Assembly (NCBI GenBank): GCA_044359885.1
Contig: JBIKLI010000248.1
Span: forward strand, 1-6,802
DNA: 6,802 nt
Source: CAIOSQ01 sp044359885
GTDB taxonomy: Bacteria; Pseudomonadota; Alphaproteobacteria; CACIAM-22H2
Direction: 5' to 3'
Numbering within the stretch: position 1 is the first letter of the stretch; every line of letters begins with the position of its first letter. The notes under the pieces are model-generated. The model was not told the DNA's origin, did no database searches, and saw only the letters and a program-made list of their open reading frames with translations. Positions 1 to 5,996 of this stretch are shown one piece after another. Both the position numbers and the translations under genes were made by a program.

Positions 1-516
1 CGATGCCGGGGCCGGTGCCGGCGCGGCGACCACCGCGCCCGCGCCGTCCTTCGCCGGCGCCAGCGGGGTATAGGCGCAGCTGTCGGGCTTGAGGTCGACC
101 AGCGGCGTGCCGTCGATGCAGTCGAGGCCGCGCACGACCAGGACATTGCCCTCGCGGCGCACGAGCGCGACGAGCTGCGTCGCGATCGGGTTGGGGCGCA
201 CCGGCGAGCGCAGCGCGAAGGCGCCGCGCGTGGCGCCGTCGTTCTTCGGGCTCTGGCGCAGGATGTCGCGGCGCGATTCGTGCAGCCAGTAGAGGACCTC
301 GATGCGCCCGAAGGCCTCGATGCCCTCCAGCGCCGCGTCCCAGGGCGCCGCGACCTCGATCCGGCATTCGGGCCCGTCCGGCTGCCCCTGGCGCGGGCAG
401 GCGAGACGGTCGGGCCAGGGCGTGCGGATGCGGCCGATGAAGAAGATCCCGGCCTGGGTCTCGGCCGGCAGGGCGATCGCGGTCTCGCCGGGGCGGAGGT
501 CGGAGCGGCTGGTCAT
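1..516 (-). CDS. TrmO/TsaA-family tRNA methyltransferase (3' end outside window)
   Basis: Reading the minus strand from the ATG at 516 gives 172 codons, open to the left edge, so the C-terminus is missing. The protein matches the TsaA/TrmO (YaeB) beta-barrel family. E. coli TrmO uses S-adenosylmethionine to N6-methylate t6A37 in certain tRNAs. Visible marks are an N-terminal strand with IGRIRTPW (residues 27-34), CPRQG (40-44), an 'aLeGIEaFgrIeVLYWLH' block (about 62-79), and the family hallmark GAFALRSPVRPNPI (98-111). These are followed by VRGLDCIDGTPLVDLKP (128-144). After about residue 152 the chain becomes Ala/Pro-rich, probably a disordered tail. The core is the short single-domain form rather than the longer E. 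coli enzyme. No clear Shine-Dalgarno sits before this ATG, but the conserved fold begins about 20 residues in, so the start fits. It is divergent from the YbjQ-type gene. The family call is strong; the exact substrate is inferred. Confidence 0.9.
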   Translation of the reverse strand, partial: MTSRSDLRPGETAIALPAETQAGIFFIGRIRTPWPDRLACPRQGQPDGPECRIEVAAPWDAALEGIEAFGRIEVLYWLHESRRDILRQSPKNDGATRGAFALRSPVRPNPIATQLVALVRREGNVLVVRGLDCIDGTPLVDLKPDSCAYTPLAPAKDGAGAVVAAPAPAPAS

Positions 517-765
517 GGCGGGATGCTGCGCCGGCGGAACCGTCGTCGCAAGCCCCCGGCGCGGGTCAGGTGCGGGACCCGGGGCGCGCCGGATCCTGCC
601 CAGGCGCCGCCCGCTTGCGGGGGCCTGGCGCCGCGCCGGCCGGGTCGCCGGACGGGGCCTCGCCGCCCGTCGCGGACCGATTTTCCGGATGCCAGGTGTT
701 CCCTTCCGGCATCGGACGCACGACATGACGGGGCATCGTTTCCATCCGATCCCGGGAGCCTGCCC
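517..765. other. divergent intergenic region with small inverted repeat
   Basis: About 249 bases lie between the divergent TrmO-family gene and the YbjQ-type gene. Frames here are open on both strands only because the DNA is GC-rich, and none shows protein-like composition. The right part (about 681-760) is less GC-rich and should hold promoters. It contains an inverted pair, gatgcc at 688-693 and ggcatc at 708-713, with a 14-base spacer. It also has a repeated ttccgg at 684-689 and 704-709. I find no convincing sigma70 -35/-10 pair. The inverted repeat could be an operator or chance. Confidence 0.4.
754..758 (+). promoter_or_regulatory. Shine-Dalgarno of the YbjQ-family gene
   Basis: GGGAG lies 7 bases before the ATG at 766 and settles the start against upstream in-frame alternatives. 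Confidence 0.7.
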
Positions 766-1089
766 ATGATCCTGTCGACCACCTCCACGCTCGAAGGCCG
801 CCGCATCCAGCGCTATGCCGGGATCGTCACCGGCGAGGCGATCATCGGCGCCAACATCTTCAGCGACTTCTTCGCGCGCGTGCGCGACGTCGTCGGCGGC
901 CGCGCGGCGTCCTACGAGAACAAGCTGGCCGAGGCGCGGGCGATCGCGATGCGCGAGATGGAGGAAGAGGCCGCGCGGCTGGGCGCCAACGCCGTGGTCG
1001 GCATCGACCTCGACTATCAGGTCCTGGGCGACAAGAACGGCATGCTGATGGTCACGGTCTGCGGCACGGCGGTGGTGCTCGGGCCGTGA
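766..1089 (+). CDS. YbjQ-family (UPF0145/DUF74) protein
   Basis: This 107-residue protein has the same length as E. coli YbjQ and can be aligned to it from memory along its whole length. Shared blocks are STTSTLEGR (4-12), GIVTGEAIIGANIFSDFFA (19-37), RDVVGGRA (40-47), EARAIAMREM (56-65), and LGANAVVGIDLDYQVLG (72-88) followed by MLMVTVCGTAV (93-103). The family forms small pentameric assemblies. It is often labelled a putative heavy-metal-binding domain, but its physiological role is not established. There is no signal peptide or membrane segment, so it is probably cytoplasmic. The ATG at 766 is chosen because GGGAG at 754-758 lies 7 bases upstream and the family N-terminus begins here. An open extension back to 280 lacks family similarity. 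The diguanylate cyclase gene begins shortly after the stop, so the two may be co-transcribed. Confidence 0.93.
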   Translation: MILSTTSTLEGRRIQRYAGIVTGEAIIGANIFSDFFARVRDVVGGRAASYENKLAEARAIAMREMEEEAARLGANAVVGIDLDYQVLGDKNGMLMVTVCGTAVVLGP

Positions 1090-1138
1090 CAACCGCTCCG
1101 GTCCGGTGCAGGGTCCGGGGCAGTCCGAATCGCCGTCC

Positions 1139-2329
1139 ATGCAGATCGACATCCCCACCGTCATCGTCATCGAGACGATCGCAAGCGCCATGTCCGCGCT
1201 CGTCCTCGCCGCCAGCCTGCGCGGCGCGCCCAGCCCCGGCGGGCGCGAGGCGACGGCGGCGATGGCCTGTCTGGTTCCGGCCTTCCTCGTCTATCTGCTG
1301 CGCGACCGTCTGCCGGGCGCGACGTCGATCGTCGTCGCCAATCTTCTGTTCTGGACGACCGCACTGCTCGTCCATCGCGCGGTGACGCGTTTCACCGCGC
1401 GACGGGCGCCGCCGGGCTGGCCGCTTGCGCTGCTGGCGACGGCGGCCCCGGTCCTGGCGGTCCTCGCCACCAGCGGCGACTGGTACGGGCTGCGCGTGCT
1501 GCTGTCCTCCGCCGTGTTGCTGGCGCTGATCGGCGCCAGCGCCGGCGAACTCGCGCAGGGCGGCGGGCTCGCGAAGGAGCCCTGGCGCCGCTTCGCCTTC
1601 GCGCTGCTGGCGCTCACCGCGCTCGGCCTCGCGGTCCGGATCGCCCTGGTTCTGCCGGACTGGCGCATCGGCGCGGAACCCCTGGCGCCGACGCCCGAGA
1701 CGATGCTCGCCTTCGTGCCGGCGCTGCTCCTCGCGCAGGGCTTCGGCCCCGCCTTCCTGCTGATGCAGCGCGAACGCAGCGCCGCGCTGGCGGCGCGTCT
1801 GGCGACGATCGACGACCTGACCGGTTGCCTGAACCGCCGCGCCCTCGAGACGCGCGCGGCGATCGAACTCGCCCATGCCGCCCGGACGCGGCGCCCGGTC
1901 GCGCTGGCCATCGTCGACCTCGACCATTTCAAGGACGTCAACGACACCCATGGCCACGCGGCCGGCGACGCGCTTCTGGCCTGCGCGGGCGAGGTCCTGC
2001 GCAGCGGCGTCCGTCCCGGGGACATCGTCGCGCGCTATGGCGGCGAAGAGTTCTGTGTCCTGCTGCGCGAGGCCGACGCGGCCAAGGCCAGGGCGGCGGC
2101 CGAGCGGCTGCGCAACGCGCTGCGCGACGCGTCGGTCGCGACCAATGGCGCGCGGCTCTCGCCGGTCGCCAGCATCGGTGTCGCGGCGTTCGATCCGGGC
2201 TGCGGCGATGGCTGGCCGGTCCTGTTCCAGCGCGCCGATGCGGCCCTCTATCGCGCCAAGCGCGGCGGCCGCGACCGCGTCCGCCTGCACGACGACGCGG
2301 ACGACGACGCGGACGACGGCGCGGCGTGA
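1139..2329 (+). CDS. membrane-bound GGDEF diguanylate cyclase
   Basis: This 396-residue protein makes the second messenger c-di-GMP from two GTP. About seven hydrophobic segments fill the N-terminal half (roughly residues 7-27, 38-54, 61-79, 94-110, 117-136, 151-172, 187-208). Arg-rich loops after segments 1, 3, 5 and 7 predict an outside N-terminus and a cytoplasmic catalytic domain. A short helix links to the GGDEF domain, which opens with DDLTGCLNRR (225-234). It continues with the metal/GTP segment DLDHFKDVNDTHGHAAGD (260-277) and an intact active site GGEEF (301-305). An RxxD product-inhibition site (RPGD, 292-295) sits five residues before the active site, so the enzyme should be active and feedback-controlled. 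There is no PAS or EAL domain. The membrane domain is the presumed sensor, ligand unknown. The start is uncertain: an in-frame GTG at 1106 would add 11 polar residues, and neither start has a good ribosome site. The chain ends in an Asp/Ala acidic tail. Confidence 0.93.
   Translation: MQIDIPTVIVIETIASAMSALVLAASLRGAPSPGGREATAAMACLVPAFLVYLLRDRLPGATSIVVANLLFWTTALLVHRAVTRFTARRAPPGWPLALLATAAPVLAVLATSGDWYGLRVLLSSAVLLALIGASAGELAQGGGLAKEPWRRFAFALLALTALGLAVRIALVLPDWRIGAEPLAPTPETMLAFVPALLLAQGFGPAFLLMQRERSAALAARLATIDDLTGCLNRRALETRAAIELAHAARTRRPVALAIVDLDHFKDVNDTHGHAAGDALLACAGEVLRSGVRPGDIVARYGGEEFCVLLREADAAKARAAAERLRNALRDASVATNGARLSPVASIGVAAFDPGCGDGWPVLFQRADAALYRAKRGGRDRVRLHDDADDDADDGAA
2290..2324 (+). 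repeat. 12-bp tandem repeat, about 3 copies, at the 3' end of the cyclase gene
   Basis: The unit cgacgacgcgga occurs at 2290-2301 and 2302-2313, with a third degraded copy from 2314. Its length is a multiple of three, so copy changes would keep frame. It encodes the C-terminal DDADDDADDG acidic tail (residues 385-394), beyond the conserved GGDEF fold. Confidence 0.75.
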
Positions 2330-2332
2330 CGC

Positions 2333-2345
2333 GGGGCGGCGCCCC
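2333..2345. terminator. short GC hairpin in the convergent gap (possible bidirectional terminator)
   Basis: The 19-base gap between the stop at 2329 and the opposing stop at 2349 contains ggggc (2333-2337), loop ggc, then gcccc (2341-2345). Its position between convergent genes suits a shared terminator. However, the stem is only 5 bp with a tight loop, and neither strand has a U-tract. Confidence 0.3.
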
Positions 2346-2348
2346 CGT

Positions 2349-3977
2349 TCAGGCGCGGCCGTGCAGGCCGGGCGCCTCCTGGCCCGTGCTCGCGACATAT
2401 TCGGTGTAGCCGCCGCCATATTCGCGCACGCCCTGGGGCGAGACCTCGAGGACGCGGTTCGACAGCGCGGCGAGGAAGCGGCGGTCGTGCGAGACGAACA
2501 GCATCGCGCCCTCGTAGGCGGCCAGCGCCGCGACCAGCATCTCCTTGGTCGCCATGTCGAGATGGTTGGTCGGCTCGTCCAGGACCAGGAAGTTGGGCGG
2601 GTCGTAGAGCATCGTCGCCATGACCAGGCGCGCCTTCTCGCCGCCCGACAGCACGCGGCAGCGCTTCTCGATCTCGTCGCCGGAGAAGCCGAAGCAGCCC
2701 GCCAGCGTGCGCAGCGAGCCCTGCCCGGCGCGCGGGAACGCGTCCTCCAGCGTCTCCATGACCGTGCGATCCCCGGTCAGCAGTTCCATCGCGTGCTGGG
2801 CGAAATAGCCCATCCTGACGCTGCCGCCGATCGCGACGCTGCCTTCGTCCGGCCTCGTCGTCCCCGCGACCAGCTTCAGCAGCGTCGACTTGCCCGCGCC
2901 GTTGACGCCCAGCACGCACCAGCGCTCGCGACGGCGCACGCGGAAGTCCAGGCCGTCATAGATCGTCCGGCTGCCGTAGCGCTTGGCGACGCCGCGCAGG
3001 ATCGCGACGTCGTCGCCCGAGCGCGGCGCGGGCGCGAACTCGAACGAGACGGTCTGGCGGCGCTTGGGCGGCTCGACGCGTTCGATCTTCTCCAGCTTCT
3101 TGACGCGGCTCTGCACCTGCGCGGCATGCGAGGCGCGCGCCTTGAAGCGCTCGATGAAGGCGACCTCCTTCGCCAGCATCGCCTGCTGGCGCTCGAACTG
3201 CGCCTGCATCTGGCGTTCGTCGAGCGCGCGCTGGCGGGCGTAGAACTCGTAGTCGCCGGAATAGGTCTTGAGCTCGCCGCCGTCGATCTCGATCACCTTC
3301 GACACCACGCGGTTCATGAATTCGCGGTCGTGCGAGGTCATCAGCAGCGCGCCCTCGTGCGCGGCGAGGAAGCCCTCGAGCCAGATCAGGCTCTCGATGT
3401 CGAGATGGTTGCTGGGCTCGTCGAGCAGCATCACGTCCGGGCGCATCAGCAGGATCCGCGCCAGACCGACGCGCATCTTCCAGCCGCCCGACAGGACGCC
3501 GGCATCGCCATCCACCATCTCCGGCGCGAAGCCGAGCCCGGCGAGGATCTCGCGCGCCCGCGCCTCGAGCGCGTAGCCGTCCAGCTCCTCGAAACGGGCC
3601 TGGACCTCGCCATAGCGCTCGACCACCGCGTCGAGCGCGTCGGCGCGCGCCGGGTCCTCCAGCGCGGCCTCCAGCGCGCGCAGCTCGGCCGCCACGGCGC
3701 TGACCGCGCCCGCGCCCGCCATCACCTCGGCCACCGCGCTGCGCCCCGCCATCTCGCCGACGTCCTGGCCGAACAGCCCGATCGTCGTGCCGCGATCGAC
3801 GATCACCTGTCCCTCGTCGGGCTGCTCGTCGCCGACGATCATGCGGAACAGCGTCGACTTGCCGGCCCCGTTGGGGCCGACCAGGCCGATCTTCTCGCCG
3901 CGGTTGAGCGCCGCGGACGCCTCGAGGAAGAGGATCTGCGGACCGTTGCGCTTGCTGATGCTGTCGAGGCGGATCAT
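2349..3977 (-). CDS. ABC-F family ATPase (YheS/YbiT-like)
   Basis: This 542-residue protein has two ATP-binding cassettes and no membrane segments, which defines ABC-F. These soluble ATPases bind the ribosomal E site and relieve stalled translation; some family members protect against antibiotics. Domain 1 has Walker A GPNGAGKST (34-42), signature LSGGW (162-166) and Walker B LLDEPSNHLD (184-193), with a switch His in SHDR (215-218). A charged helical linker follows (about 245-310: RQRALDERQMQAQFERQQ, then RFKARAS and VQSRVKKLEKIERVE), matching the P-site tRNA interaction motif region. Domain 2 has GVNGAGKST (357-365), LSGGEKAR (443-450), LVLDEPTNHLD (464-474) and SHDRR (496-500). There is no long C-terminal coiled coil as in YheS or Uup, and the length is nearer YbiT. 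The linker and the GYFAQH block resemble YheS, so the subgroup is unresolved. The ATG at 3977 is preferred over one at 4016 because family N-termini begin with MI(R/V)L-type strands and AGGG precedes it. Confidence 0.94.
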   Translation of the reverse strand: MIRLDSISKRNGPQILFLEASAALNRGEKIGLVGPNGAGKSTLFRMIVGDEQPDEGQVIVDRGTTIGLFGQDVGEMAGRSAVAEVMAGAGAVSAVAAELRALEAALEDPARADALDAVVERYGEVQARFEELDGYALEARAREILAGLGFAPEMVDGDAGVLSGGWKMRVGLARILLMRPDVMLLDEPSNHLDIESLIWLEGFLAAHEGALLMTSHDREFMNRVVSKVIEIDGGELKTYSGDYEFYARQRALDERQMQAQFERQQAMLAKEVAFIERFKARASHAAQVQSRVKKLEKIERVEPPKRRQTVSFEFAPAPRSGDDVAILRGVAKRYGSRTIYDGLDFRVRRRERWCVLGVNGAGKSTLLKLVAGTTRPDEGSVAIGGSVRMGYFAQHAMELLTGDRTVMETLEDAFPRAGQGSLRTLAGCFGFSGDEIEKRCRVLSGGEKARLVMATMLYDPPNFLVLDEPTNHLDMATKEMLVAALAAYEGAMLFVSHDRRFLAALSNRVLEVSPQGVREYGGGYTEYVASTGQEAPGLHGRA

Positions 3978-4092
3978 GGAACCCTGGGCTGCGTGTGACG
4001 GCCCCGCCGCATACATGAAGTCGCGCCCGAGTCCCAGCGGCCGCTGAGGGCGGGCGGCGGCAGAGGGGTCGGGCGGCGTGGCCGGTCTGGTT

Positions 4093-4129
4093 GGGGGGCA
4101 GCCCCCTTGGCCCCGCCCCTCGGGCTCGG
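4093..4129 (+). promoter_or_regulatory. tandem GC hairpins in the hydrolase leader
   Basis: A run of G at 4093-4097 can pair with the C run at 4102-4106 around a four-base loop, and two T follow. Immediately after, ccccg (4111-4115) can pair with cgggg near 4127-4131. On the plus strand they would lie in or just before the hydrolase leader, and on the minus strand in the ABC-F leader. No U-tract is present, so a standard terminator is not supported. An attenuator or simple GC bias are both possible. Confidence 0.25.
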
Positions 4130-4134
4130 GGAGG

Positions 4135-4147
4135 TTGCAATTGCGCA
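4135..4147. promoter_or_regulatory. AT-rich palindromic patch, candidate operator or -35 region
   Basis: TTGCAATTGCGCA contains the perfect 8-base palindrome GCAATTGC (4137-4144) and has the T-N11-A outline used by LysR-type regulators. It is the only AT-containing island in the divergent gap, 46 bases before the hydrolase start. TTGCAA at 4135-4140 could also serve as a -35 box, but the -10 position (about 4157-4162) matches poorly. Known phosphonopyruvate hydrolase clusters use a LysR-type regulator, which makes an operator reading reasonable but unproven. Confidence 0.25.
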
Positions 4148-4181
4148 GGGGGCGGGTGTTCAGTCCTGGCGGTGCGGATGG

Positions 4182-4186
4182 GGAGG
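4182..4186 (+). promoter_or_regulatory. strong Shine-Dalgarno of the phosphonopyruvate hydrolase gene
   Basis: GGAGG ends 6 bases before the ATG at 4193 and fixes that start over the upstream in-frame ATGs at 4178 and 4091. Confidence 0.8.
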
Positions 4187-4192
4187 ACGGGG

Positions 4193-5065
4193 ATGGAAAC
4201 GCGGAATGCGCGGCTGCGCGCGGCGATCGCGGGGGGGCTGGCCCGCATCATGGCGGCGCACAGCCCGCTGGCGGCGACGCTGGCCGAGGAGGCGGGGTTC
4301 GACGGCGTCTGGGCCTCGGGCTTCGAGCTGTCGGCGCTGCTGGGCCTGCCCGATGTCAGCCTGGTGACGATGACCCAGCATCTGGAGATGCTGCGCGCGA
4401 TGGCGCAGCGCATGGCGCTGCCCATCGTCGCCGACATCGACACCGGCTTCGGCAACGCGGTCAACGTCGTGCACGCCGTGCGGCTCTACGAGGAGGCCGG
4501 CGCCTCGGCGGTGGTGATCGAGGACAAGAGCTTCCCCAAGGTCACCTCGCTGGTCGCCGGCGGGCGGCAGGAGCTGGTCCGCAGCGCGGAGTTCGAGGGC
4601 AAGATCGCCGCCGCCGTCGCGACGCGGCGCGACGCCGGGTTCATGGTGGTCGCGCGCACCGAGGCGCTGATCGCCGGGCTGGGCCAGGACGAGGCGCTGC
4701 GGCGCGCGCGGGCCTACGCCGCGGCCGGCGCCGATCTGGTGCTGGTGCATTCAAAGTCGCGCACGCCCGACGAGGTGGAGAGCTTCGCGCGCGCCTGGGA
4801 CGGGCCCTGCGGGCTGGTGCTGGTGCCGACGGCCTATCCGCAGCTGGACGAGGCGCGCATCCGGGCGCTGGGCAGCGTGCGCATGGTGATCTACGGCAAC
4901 CACGCGATCCGCGCCGCGGTGACCGCGATGAAATCGGTCTTCGCGCGCATCGCGGCCGAAGGCGGCATCGCCGGCGTCGACCGCGACATCGTCACGGTCG
5001 AGGAGATCTTCCGGCTGCAACGCATGGACGCGGTCAAGGAGACCGAGCGGCGCTTCCTGCGCTGA
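4193..5065 (+). CDS. palA: phosphonopyruvate hydrolase (PEP mutase/isocitrate lyase superfamily)
   Basis: This 290-residue protein should cleave the C-P bond of 3-phosphonopyruvate to pyruvate and phosphate, the second step of phosphonoalanine use. It is a cytoplasmic TIM-barrel enzyme needing Mg2+ or a similar metal. It can be followed almost end to end against the Variovorax Pal2 enzyme as I remember it. Shared blocks are MAAHSPL (20-26), WASGFELSA (40-48), metal-site DIDTGFGNAVNV (81-92), and gating loop EDKSFPKVTSL (110-120). GGRQELVR (123-130), ARTEALIAGLGQ (154-165), VLVPTAYPQL (209-218) and YGNHAIRAAV (234-243) follow. The gating loop has Thr118 where PEP mutases carry Asn (FPKxNS), the main residue separating hydrolase from mutase. 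Isocitrate lyase and methylisocitrate lyase are excluded because their KKCGH-type active-site Cys motif is absent; this loop is EDKxFPK. No transaminase, transporter or regulator of phosphonates is in the window. Its 3' end overlaps the opposing SDR gene by 32 bases. Activity is inferred from sequence. Confidence 0.87.
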   Translation: METRNARLRAAIAGGLARIMAAHSPLAATLAEEAGFDGVWASGFELSALLGLPDVSLVTMTQHLEMLRAMAQRMALPIVADIDTGFGNAVNVVHAVRLYEEAGASAVVIEDKSFPKVTSLVAGGRQELVRSAEFEGKIAAAVATRRDAGFMVVARTEALIAGLGQDEALRRARAYAAAGADLVLVHSKSRTPDEVESFARAWDGPCGLVLVPTAYPQLDEARIRALGSVRMVIYGNHAIRAAVTAMKSVFARIAAEGGIAGVDRDIVTVEEIFRLQRMDAVKETERRFLR

Positions 5066-5936
5066 GCGGCGGCGGGATGTCGGCGACGCCGGTCCAGGCG
5101 AGGCTGCGGGTCCAGAGATCGGCGGCGAGCGCAGGATCGCGCGCCGTCGCGGTCGGTTCTTCGACGCGCGACTCCGCGAAATAGAGCCCGCTCTCGCCGG
5201 CGGAGGCCCGCAGCGCGCAGTGCAGCGTCGTCGTCGCGCCGTCCTCGGCCGGCCCCAGGCGCAGCTTGTTGAGCGCGCGCAGCCATCCCGGCATGGCGCG
5301 CCAGATCTCGGTGTCCAGCACGCCGGGATGCAGCGAATAGGCGAGCACGCCGTGCGGCCGGGCGCGGCGCGCGAATTCCGCCGCGAACAGGATGTTCGCC
5401 AGCTTCGAGCGGGCGTATTCGGGAATGCCGGTCAGGCTCGCGGTCGGCCGGCGCACGTCGTCGAGGGTCCAGCGCCCCAGGCGGCGATGCGCGCGGCTGG
5501 CGACCACCACCAGCCGCGCGCCGGGCGCGGCGGCCAGCGCCGGCCACAGCGCCAGGCAGAGCGCGAAATGGCCGACATGGTTGACGCCGAAGGCGAGCTC
5601 GAAACCCGAGGCGCAGAGGCCGCGCGTGCCGGCGACGCCGGCATTCGCGATCAGCAGCTCCAGCTGCGGGGCGGCCGACAGCGCCGCGGCGGCGCAGCCG
5701 GCGACCGATCCGAGATCGCCCAGGTCGAGTTCCAGGAACCGCGCCGGCGACGCGCCCGGCAGGCGCGCGATCTCGTCGAGCGTGGCCTGCGTGCGGGCGG
5801 CGGACCGACCGGCGAGCAGCAGCCGCCAGCCCGCGGCAGCCAGCCGCAGCGCGACGATCCGGCCGATGCCGGTATTGGCGCCGGTGACCAGCGCCGTCCC
5901 CGGCGGGCGCGCGAGATCTGGGGTCGGATCGGTCAT
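5034..5936 (-). CDS. short-chain dehydrogenase/reductase (retinol dehydrogenase-like SDR)
   Basis: This 300-residue Rossmann-fold oxidoreductase should be cytoplasmic and NAD(P)-dependent. Motifs in order are the cofactor loop TGANTGIG (18-25), LAGRS (41-45) whose Arg favours NADP(H), acidic LDLGDL (70-75), IANAG (96-100), VNHVGHF (118-124) with the active-site Asn, and VVVASRAH (143-150) with the catalytic Ser147. Then come YARSK (174-178) giving the Tyr/Lys pair, and HPGVLDTEIWR (203-213) after the active site. The SKLAN segment and HPG block resemble the retinol dehydrogenase/WWOX-type branch, but the substrate cannot be told. The start at 5936 is supported by GGAG at 5942-5945, five bases upstream. 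It lies 60 bases behind the TRIC-type gene on the same strand, so one transcript is possible. The last nine or so residues (SAGSAARSP) are encoded across the end of the opposing hydrolase gene and lie outside the conserved fold. Confidence 0.93.
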   Translation of the reverse strand: MTDPTPDLARPPGTALVTGANTGIGRIVALRLAAAGWRLLLAGRSAARTQATLDEIARLPGASPARFLELDLGDLGSVAGCAAAALSAAPQLELLIANAGVAGTRGLCASGFELAFGVNHVGHFALCLALWPALAAAPGARLVVVASRAHRRLGRWTLDDVRRPTASLTGIPEYARSKLANILFAAEFARRARPHGVLAYSLHPGVLDTEIWRAMPGWLRALNKLRLGPAEDGATTTLHCALRASAGESGLYFAESRVEEPTATARDPALAADLWTRSLAWTGVADIPPPLSAGSAARSP

Positions 5937-5941
5937 GGCGG

Positions 5942-5945
5942 CTCC
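5942..5945 (-). promoter_or_regulatory. Shine-Dalgarno of the SDR gene
   Basis: GGAG on the minus strand lies five bases before the ATG at 5936. It indicates that the SDR has its own ribosome entry rather than depending on the upstream channel gene. Confidence 0.6.
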
Positions 5946-5996
5946 GGCAAGGGTCGCGGACGGCGAAGTCCTACACCGTCCGCGCGACGCGCGCGA

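Larger units (their letters stand above)
3978..4192. other. divergent intergenic region, ABC-F gene / phosphonopyruvate hydrolase gene
   Basis: These 215 bases should hold promoters for both flanking genes. Most of it is extremely GC-rich. The notable content is a pair of GC hairpins around 4093-4129 and an AT-rich palindromic patch at 4135-4147. Next comes the purine-rich ribosome binding site before 4193. In-frame extensions of both genes into this region (to 4016 and 4091) read as low-complexity Gly/Pro/Ala sequence without family similarity. I see no independent gene here. Confidence 0.5.

Noticed and set aside
280..765. N-terminal extension of the YbjQ-family gene
   Set aside because: The added residues are Arg/Pro-rich, run opposite the TrmO-family gene, and are absent from the family. 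The ATG at 766 has a good ribosome site.
2333..2345. strong intrinsic terminator between the convergent genes
   Set aside because: The hairpin has only five base pairs, a three-base loop and no T-run on either strand, so it is listed only as a weak candidate.
1052..2419. 455-codon minus-strand frame opposite the diguanylate cyclase
   Set aside because: It is antisense to a gene with an intact GGEEF site and membrane helices. The translated sequence is Arg/Ala/Gln-rich without a recognisable fold.
1875..3998. 707-codon open frame on the plus strand
   Set aside because: It lies antisense to the complete ABC-F gene and in a shifted frame over the GGDEF gene. Composition is Arg/Ala/His-rich with no family motifs. 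Long spurious frames are expected at this GC content.
4091..4192. 34-residue N-terminal extension of the hydrolase
   Set aside because: The extension is Gly/Pro/Cys-rich and covers the hairpin and palindrome region. The family N-terminus and the GGAGG site both point to 4193.
2956..4464. 502-codon minus-strand frame
   Set aside because: It overlaps the ABC-F gene in another frame and runs antisense into the hydrolase gene. The sequence is Arg/Pro-rich and motif-free.
4193..5065. PEP mutase or methylisocitrate lyase assignment
   Set aside because: Mutases have FPKxNS where this protein has FPKVTS, and the lyases have a KKCGH-type active-site Cys motif that is absent here.
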